DNA of 5,583 nt from Bacillota bacterium (lineage in GTDB: Bacteria; Bacillota; Desulfotomaculia; Desulfotomaculales; Desulfotomaculaceae): contig JAMCWI010000117.1 of NCBI GenBank assembly GCA_023481335.1, positions 1-5,583 of the forward strand, in the 5' to 3' direction. Positions 1-3,817 of the stretch are shown piece by piece. The position numbers were made by a program, and so were the translations under genes. The notes below the pieces were generated by a model. That model did no database searches and was not told the DNA's origin. It saw only the letters and a list, made by a program, of their open reading frames with translations. Every line of letters begins with the position of its first letter. Positions within the stretch are counted from its first letter, which is position 1.

Positions 1-107
1 GATACCGGAGGGGGTACACCTGTTCCCATCCCGAACACAGCAGTTAAGCCCTCCAGGGCCGATGGTACTCGGGGCGCGAGCCCCTGGGAGAGTAGGTCGT
101 CGCCAGA
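1..107 (+). rRNA. rrf: 5S ribosomal RNA, 5'-truncated
   Basis: This is the 3' part of a 5S rRNA, the small RNA of the large ribosomal subunit. The conserved stretch CCCATCCCGAACACAG (loop B/C region) is at 27-42 and AGTTAAGCCCTCCAG follows at 42-56. The helix GGGGCGCGAGCCCC lies at 71-84 and the GGGAGAGTAGGTCG region is at 86-99. The terminal helix's 3' strand (about 98-107) is present, but its partner, roughly the first ten bases of the gene, lies left of the window. The 3' end is uncertain by one or two bases. No terminator lies between it and the following tRNA, so the two are probably co-transcribed as the end of an rrn operon. Confidence 0.95.
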
Positions 108-128
108 GTAATTTTTATACATCATTGA

Positions 129-203
129 TCCTCGATAGCTCAATGGTAGAGCAACCGGCTGTTAACCGGTAGGTTGTAGGTTCGAATCCTACTCGGGGAG
201 CCA
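129..203 (+). tRNA. tRNA-Asn (anticodon GTT)
   Basis: A complete cloverleaf can be folded by eye. The acceptor stem is 129-135 with 193-199 (seven pairs, one G-U). The D stem is 138-141/149-152 around loop AATGGTA. The anticodon stem is 154-158/166-170 with loop CTGTTAA, giving anticodon GTT at 161-163. The T stem is 176-180/188-192 with loop TTCGAAT. The discriminator is G200 and CCA is encoded at 201-203. GTT reads Asn codons AAC/AAU. The gene sits 21 bases after the 5S rRNA, the usual place for tRNAs at the end of Firmicutes rrn operons. Confidence 0.97.
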
Positions 204-206
204 GTG

Positions 207-239
207 AAGACTTCTGCATTTATGCAGGAGTCTTTTTTT
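207..239 (+). terminator. Intrinsic terminator of the rRNA-tRNA unit
   Basis: A long hairpin pairs 207-218 with 223-234 (twelve pairs including one T-G), closed by a four-base loop, and its 3' arm runs into seven consecutive T at 233-239. It lies three bases after the tRNA CCA end. This is a textbook Rho-independent terminator and should insulate the downstream heat-shock operon from strong rrn transcription. Confidence 0.93.
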
Positions 240-359
240 ATAAGCAAATTTATTGTTTGTGTATTAACAACCCCGTCCCCTGACACTAAAAAAGCTAAAA
301 ACAGGAGATTTAAAAACCTAAATAAAAAAATTGAGATAAGATTACAAGGAATGCGCCTA

Positions 360-376
360 TTTGACCTTTGTTGACC
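360..376 (-). promoter_or_regulatory. CtsR operator 1 (minus-strand orientation)
   Basis: Read on the minus strand the site is GGTCAAC-AAA-GGTCAAA. The known CtsR operator is a tandem heptad, RGTCAAA-NAN-RGTCAAA. This site matches 13 of 14 heptad bases, with the exact three-base spacer and an A at its centre. It appears on the plus strand as a direct repeat of TTGACCTTTG at 361-380. It ends one base before the proposed -35 element, so a bound CtsR dimer would contact the polymerase binding region. CtsR is the class III heat-shock repressor of Firmicutes clp genes. Confidence 0.82.
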
Positions 377-377
377 T

Positions 378-406
378 TTGATTTTGAGTGAAACAACCCA
401 TACAAT
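378..406 (+). promoter_or_regulatory. Sigma-A-like promoter for the dnaK operon
   Basis: The -35 is TTGATT (378-383, four of six bases of TTGACA). The -10 is TACAAT (401-406, five of six bases of TATAAT). They are separated by exactly 17 bases. The predicted transcription start is near 412-414, giving a leader of roughly 180 bases before dnaK. The position exactly between two CtsR boxes strongly supports this assignment over other AT-rich candidates further downstream. Confidence 0.72.
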
Positions 407-409
407 AAA

Positions 410-426
410 AGTCAGTAAAGGTCAAA
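410..426 (+). promoter_or_regulatory. CtsR operator 2 (plus-strand orientation)
   Basis: The site AGTCAGT-AAA-GGTCAAA matches 12 of the 14 heptad bases of the CtsR consensus, with correct spacing and an A at the spacer centre. The second heptad is perfect. It begins three bases after the -10 hexamer and covers the expected transcription start. Its centre is 50 bp from that of operator 1, about five helical turns, placing both on roughly the same DNA face and in opposite orientation. Confidence 0.72.
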
Positions 427-432
427 CAAAAG

Positions 433-453
433 CAATGGTAGTGCACGCCATTG
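433..453 (+). repeat. Short inverted repeat in the dnaK leader
   Basis: CAATGG (433-438) and CCATTG (448-453) are perfect inverted copies. They are separated by nine bases that contain the palindrome GTGCAC. The element lies just downstream of CtsR operator 2 and within the predicted 5' leader. It could be a protein operator or a small RNA hairpin (six pairs, possibly extended by G-U). It does not match a regulator site I know and may be chance. Confidence 0.4.
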
Positions 454-580
454 TAAAACGCCAGGAATTTATCAAATTGTAAGTGTCAGTTTATTTTTTC
501 TTTATCATTATGGGTTAAATTAAAACCAGTTAAAGCCCGTAGCACGCGAAAAGTTAATATTTCAAAATCATAAATCCCTA

Positions 581-587
581 AAGGAGG
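581..587 (+). promoter_or_regulatory. Ribosome binding site of dnaK
   Basis: AAGGAGG lies eight bases before the ATG at 596, a near-perfect Shine-Dalgarno sequence. It fixes this ATG as the start. It is by far the strongest of the four ribosome binding sites in the operon, consistent with DnaK being the most abundantly made product. Confidence 0.9.
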
Positions 588-595
588 CATTTGAA

Positions 596-2512
596 ATGAG
601 TAAAACTGTAGGTATTGATTTGGGAACCACCAACTCGGTGGTCGCGGTAATGGAAGGAGGCAGGCCTGCGGTCATTGTAAACGCCGAAGGCTCCCGCACC
701 ACCCCATCGGTGGTGGCCTTCCGTGATAACGGGGAAAAATTGGTCGGCCAGGTGGCAAAACGACAGGGGGCATTGAACCCGGACAAGACGCTGTATTCCG
801 TCAAACGTTTTATCGGCCGTCGCTATTCTGAAGTGGTGGACGAAAGACAACTGGTGCCCTATAAAGTGGCAGCGGGCCCCAACGATGCCGTTCGCTTTGA
901 CGTTGGAGGCAAGCTATATGCACCGGAAGAAATTGCTGCCATGGTCCTGAAAAAACTGGTGGAAGATGCGGCTAAGTACCTGGGTGAAAAGGTAACCGAT
1001 GCGGTGATCACGGTACCGGCTTACTTTAACGACGCCCAGCGTCAAGCCACCAAGGATGCCGGCAAAATTGCCGGGCTGAATGTCCTGCGCATTATTAATG
1101 AACCTACTGCAGCGGCACTGGCTTACGGTATGGACAAAAAAACCAACGAAACGGTTTTGGTCTTTGACCTGGGGGGCGGCACCTTTGATGTTTCCATTCT
1201 GGAAGTGGGCGACGGCGTTTTTGAAGTGAAATCCACCAACGGGGATACCCACCTGGGCGGTGACAACTTCGACAAGGCCATTGTGGATTGGCTGGCGGAG
1301 GAGTTCAAGAAAGATTATGGCATTGACCTAAGGGTGGATAAGCAGGCTTTACAGCGTCTCACCGAGGCTGCGGAAAAGGCCAAGACGGAGCTGTCCACCC
1401 TGACCGAGACACAAATCAGTTTGCCTTTTATTACCGCGGACGCTTCAGGACCCAAGCACCTGGATCTAAAATTGACCCGGGCAAAGTTTGATGACCTCAC
1501 CCATTCTCTGGTAGAACGCTGCCGGGGCCCGGTGATGGCCGCCCTGGAAGACGCAAAATTAACCGCCAAGGACATTGATGAAGTGATTTTGGTGGGAGGA
1601 TCTACCCGTATTCCTGCGGTTCAGAAATTAGTAAAGGATCTGACAGGCGGCAAGGATCCACACCAGGGGGTTAATCCCGACGAAGTGGTGGCTGTGGGTG
1701 CAGCGATCCAGGCCGGCGTGTTGGCCGGTGAAGTGAAGGACGTTGTACTGCTGGATGTAACGCCCCTGTCCCTGGGGGTGGAAACCCTGGGGGGCGTGAT
1801 GTCCAAAATTATTGAACGCAACACCACCATTCCGGTGCGCCGCAGCCAGATTTTCAGCACTGCCGAAGATAATCAACCGGCGGTGGATATCCTAGTACTG
1901 CAGGGCGAGCGGGAAATGGCCAGGGATAACCGTTCCCTGGGACAATTCAAGCTGGATGGCATTCCTCCTGCCCTCCGGGGACTGCCCCAGATCGAAGTGA
2001 CATTTGATATTGATGCCAATGGTATTTTAAAAGTGAGCGCCAGCGATAAGGCTTCCGGCAAAGAACAAAGCGTAACCATTTCCGGCTCCACCAGCCTGGA
2101 TAAGGTTGAGATTGACCGGATGGTTAAGGAAGCCGAAGCCAATGCCGCAGAAGACAAAAAGCACCGCCAGGAAGCAGAGGTCCGTAACGAGGCCGATGCC
2201 CTGGTGTACCAAGTGGAAAGACAGCTAAACGAAGTGGCGGATAAGTTGCCGGTGCACGAAAAGGCCCGCCTTGAGCAGCTTACCGGAGACATGAAGGCAG
2301 CCCTGAAGGGGAATGCTGACATTGATCGCATCCGCTCCCTGTTCAGTGACCTGCAGCAGGCTGCCAACGCCATGGCTGCGGCTGCCCGGCAATCCACATG
2401 CGCTGCCGGTGGTTGCGGCGCCAAATCCGGCCCGGCCCCAGATGATGTGGTGGATGCGGCGCACCGGAATGGTGGTGTTGTAAAACATGGCAACCTATCG
2501 AGACTACTATGA
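596..2512 (+). CDS. dnaK: Molecular chaperone DnaK (Hsp70)
   Basis: A cytosolic ATP-driven Hsp70 that binds unfolded segments and feeds aggregates to ClpB. The three Hsp70 signatures are visible: IDLGTTNS (residues 7-14), DLGGGTFDVS (191-200) and VILVGGSTRIPAV (330-342). Lys70, Glu169 and Thr196 correspond to E. coli catalytic residues Lys70, Glu171 and Thr199. The interdomain linker VVLLDVTPLSLG is at 383-394, followed by the substrate-binding domain and a helical lid from about 503. The length, 638 residues, is normal for Gram-negative DnaK and longer than the roughly 610 of Bacillus. The excess is partly an extra segment of about 22 residues near 75-100, between KRFIG and YAPEE, which Bacillus DnaK lacks. 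The tail has two cysteines (602, 607) and ends in a basic stretch (HGNLSRLL) after DDVVDA instead of the usual acidic end. Its last 26 bases overlap dnaJ. It is probably a second, CtsR-controlled DnaK; grpE is absent here. Confidence 0.97.
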   Translation: MSKTVGIDLGTTNSVVAVMEGGRPAVIVNAEGSRTTPSVVAFRDNGEKLVGQVAKRQGALNPDKTLYSVKRFIGRRYSEVVDERQLVPYKVAAGPNDAVRFDVGGKLYAPEEIAAMVLKKLVEDAAKYLGEKVTDAVITVPAYFNDAQRQATKDAGKIAGLNVLRIINEPTAAALAYGMDKKTNETVLVFDLGGGTFDVSILEVGDGVFEVKSTNGDTHLGGDNFDKAIVDWLAEEFKKDYGIDLRVDKQALQRLTEAAEKAKTELSTLTETQISLPFITADASGPKHLDLKLTRAKFDDLTHSLVERCRGPVMAALEDAKLTAKDIDEVILVGGSTRIPAVQKLVKDLTGGKDPHQGVNPDEVVAVGAAIQAGVLAGEVKDVVLLDVTPLSLGVETLGGVMSKIIERNTTIPVRRSQIFSTAEDNQPAVDILVLQGEREMARDNRSLGQFKLDGIPPALRGLPQIEVTFDIDANGILKVSASDKASGKEQSVTISGSTSLDKVEIDRMVKEAEANAAEDKKHRQEAEVRNEADALVYQVERQLNEVADKLPVHEKARLEQLTGDMKAALKGNADIDRIRSLFSDLQQAANAMAAAARQSTCAAGGCGAKSGPAPDDVVDAAHRNGGVVKHGNLSRLL

Positions 2513-3482
2513 AATCCTGGGTGTTGACCGCGGTGCCGGTGAAAAGGAGATTAAGGCTGCTTACCGTAAACTGGCCCGTCAACACCACCCGGATTTGCAT
2601 ACAGAAAGTGAAAAGCAAGCCGCCGAGGAAAAATTTAAAGAGATCAATGAGGCCTATGAAGTCCTAAGCGACGCTGAGAAAAGGGCGAAGTATGACCGGC
2701 TGGGTGCCAACTGGCGGAACGGTCAGGAATGGCAGCCACCGCCGGATACGGAGGGCTTTCACTTCTACACCTCCGGTGACGGGGGATATGGATACAACAC
2801 CGGCTTCAGCGATTTTTTTGAGACCCTTTTCGGTGGAGCAAGAATGAATGGCAGCGGCGCAAGGGTCCGCCGAACCAACATCCGGGGGCAGGATATTGAA
2901 AGTGAATTGCAGTTAACCCTGGAGGAAGCTTACCGGGGCGGTGAGAAGACAATACAGCTCACCTCCCGGGAGCTATGTGCGGCCTGCCATGGCACAGGCT
3001 ACCGGGACGAAGGCATTTGCCGTTATTGCGGCGGCACCGGCAGCACCGCCGGTCGGAAGACCCTGGAGGTCAAAATTCCGCCGGGCATCCAGGACGGCAC
3101 CCGTATCCGGCTAAAAGGACAGGGGGGAGAGGGTCTGGCCGGTGGAGAAAGGGGCGACCTGTATCTGAAGATCAACCTCTTGCCCCACCGCCGGTTTACC
3201 CTTGAAGGAGAGGATCTGGAAACGGAAGTAACCGTTACCCCGGATCAGGCCGTGCTGGGGGATAAAATAACCGCCGACACCCTGGATGGCCCGGTCACTG
3301 TGACCATCCCCCCGCTGATGCGTCATGGCAAGAAACTGCGCTTGCGCGGCAAAGGCTGGCCCAAAAAAGACGGCAGCCGGGGCGACCAGTACGTCAAGGT
3401 AATGCTTGATTTGCCGGATTCCCTCAGTGAGGCGGAAAAGGAACTGTATAAGCAATTGGCAGACCTGAGGAAAGGGGTGTGA
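2487..3482 (+). CDS. dnaJ: J-domain co-chaperone, DnaJ/CbpA-type with one zinc site
   Basis: An Hsp40 co-chaperone that stimulates DnaK ATPase and delivers substrates. The J domain spans residues 4-72 with the essential HPD at 34-36. A Gly/Phe/Tyr-rich linker (about 88-120) begins with WRNGQEWQPPP (76-86), as in CbpA-like proteins. Residues 135-310 form the two beta-barrel substrate-binding domains. They contain only two CxxCxGxG units, at 164-171 and 178-185, where classical DnaJ has four. One zinc could be bound, so the protein is intermediate between class I (DnaJ) and class II (CbpA). At 331 residues it is shorter than E. coli DnaJ (376) and longer than CbpA (306). The ATG is fixed by the J domain beginning three residues later. 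It lies inside the end of dnaK with only a weak GGTGG (2471-2475) upstream, which suggests translational coupling. The TGA overlaps a possible GTG start of the next gene. The symbol cbpA would also be defensible. Confidence 0.94.
   Translation: MATYRDYYEILGVDRGAGEKEIKAAYRKLARQHHPDLHTESEKQAAEEKFKEINEAYEVLSDAEKRAKYDRLGANWRNGQEWQPPPDTEGFHFYTSGDGGYGYNTGFSDFFETLFGGARMNGSGARVRRTNIRGQDIESELQLTLEEAYRGGEKTIQLTSRELCAACHGTGYRDEGICRYCGGTGSTAGRKTLEVKIPPGIQDGTRIRLKGQGGEGLAGGERGDLYLKINLLPHRRFTLEGEDLETEVTVTPDQAVLGDKITADTLDGPVTVTIPPLMRHGKKLRLRGKGWPKKDGSRGDQYVKVMLDLPDSLSEAEKELYKQLADLRKGV
3471..3477 (+). promoter_or_regulatory. Ribosome binding site deciding the cbpM start
   Basis: AAAGGGG lies seven bases before the ATG at 3485 and supports that start, two codons inside the open frame. 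An alternative GTG at 3479 overlaps the dnaJ stop and has GAGG (3467-3470) eight bases upstream. The sequence alone does not fully decide between them. The two products differ by only two residues. Confidence 0.5.
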
Positions 3483-3484
3483 CC

Positions 3485-3784
3485 ATGGTACGAAAATATT
3501 ACTTGCAGATTTATCGCCACACCCTTTATCCCCAGGCAGGGTCAGATTGGCTGGATATTAACGACTTGGGTCTGCATCCTGAGTTGGTGCGGCAGCTGGG
3601 AGACGTGGGGATTGTGGAAATTGTTAATAACCGCGTTAGGGTGGATGAAGTTCGCAGGATGCATAAAATAATAAAGCTGCGCCGATCTCTGGGAGTCAAT
3701 TGGTTGGGGGCCGGCATCATTGTCGATTTGCTGAACCGCATGGAAGCACTGGAACAGGAGATTGAGCGTCTAAGGAGGAGGTGA
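3485..3784 (+). CDS. cbpM: CbpM-like chaperone modulator (MerR-like fold)
   Basis: A 99-residue protein resembling E. coli CbpM, which binds the J domain of CbpA and blocks its stimulation of DnaK. The core aligns by eye with CbpM: LGLHPELVRQLGDVGIVEI (28-46), a basic KLRRSLGVNW (64-73) matching the CbpM RLRHELALDW region, then a hydrophobic helix (74-84) and a terminal coiled-coil helix MEALEQEIERLRRR (86-99). The fold is a reduced MerR-type helix-turn-helix. I do not see the RxY wing motif typical of DNA-binding MerR/HspR regulators, so a protein-binding role is more likely, though DNA binding cannot be excluded. It lies two bases after the J-protein gene, as cbpM follows cbpA in E. coli. 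The start used is ATG; a GTG six bases upstream is possible. Annotation pipelines might call it HspR or a MerR-family regulator. Confidence 0.8.
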   Translation: MVRKYYLQIYRHTLYPQAGSDWLDINDLGLHPELVRQLGDVGIVEIVNNRVRVDEVRRMHKIIKLRRSLGVNWLGAGIIVDLLNRMEALEQEIERLRRR

Positions 3785-3785
3785 C

Positions 3786-3811
3786 TACCCCGCCGGTGAA
3801 CCCACGGGGTA
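3786..3811 (+). promoter_or_regulatory. Hairpin covering the clpB ribosome binding site
   Basis: TACCCCG (3786-3792) and CGGGGTA (3805-3811) are a perfect seven-base inverted repeat around a 12-base loop. The 3' arm includes the GGGG (3806-3809) and the first A of AAGG (3811-3814), the only Shine-Dalgarno-like bases before the clpB ATG at 3818. The 5' arm begins one base after the cbpM stop codon, so a ribosome finishing cbpM would melt it. No T-run follows, so it is not an intrinsic terminator. It probably couples clpB translation to cbpM, and a thermosensor role is possible. Confidence 0.6.
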
Positions 3812-3817
3812 AGGCAT

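Larger units (their letters stand above)
240..595 (+). promoter_or_regulatory. Gene-free regulatory region upstream of dnaK
   Basis: These 356 bases hold no convincing gene. They are much richer in A/T than the flanking genes. Short A-tracts occur at 288-293, 297-301, 312-316 and 324-330, not obviously phased with the helix. The right half contains the CtsR boxes, the promoter and an inverted repeat, each listed separately, followed by about 110 bases of untranslated leader in which I see nothing clear. No CIRCE (TTAGCACTC-N9-GAGTGCTAA) and no HAIR (CTTGAGT-N7-ACTCAAG) element is present, which argues against control by HrcA or HspR. Confidence 0.8.

Noticed and set aside
285..332. Cluster of A-tracts upstream of the promoter as a possible curved-DNA or UP element.
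   Set aside because: Tract centres are about 8.5, 15 and 13 bp apart, not in helical phase, and the cluster ends nearly 50 bp before the -35, so an UP element is unlikely.
384..400. TTTGAGTG resembling the left half of an HspR HAIR element.
   Set aside because: There is no ACTCAAG partner at the right distance, and the bases fall in the spacer of the proposed promoter.
435..482. A 15-codon frame (ATG at 435 to TAA at 480-482) in the dnaK leader that could be a leader peptide.
   Set aside because: No Shine-Dalgarno sequence precedes it, its codons show no regulatory run, and it mostly overlaps the inverted repeat.
280..489. CTGACACT (280-287) and AGTGTCAG (482-489) form an 8-bp inverted pair around the promoter region.
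   Set aside because: Arms nearly 200 bp apart with no flanking similarity are expected by chance in an AT-rich region of this size, and no known element fits.
538..556. GTAGCACGC resembling a CIRCE half-site (TTAGCACTC).
   Set aside because: The required inverted copy nine bases downstream is absent, so it is not an HrcA operator.
1873..2493. Long minus-strand open frame (206 codons) opposite the 3' part of dnaK.
   Set aside because: It is the antisense shadow of a strongly conserved coding sequence, is low-complexity Ser/Ala/Arg-rich, and has no credible start signal. The same applies to the minus-strand frames opposite clpB.
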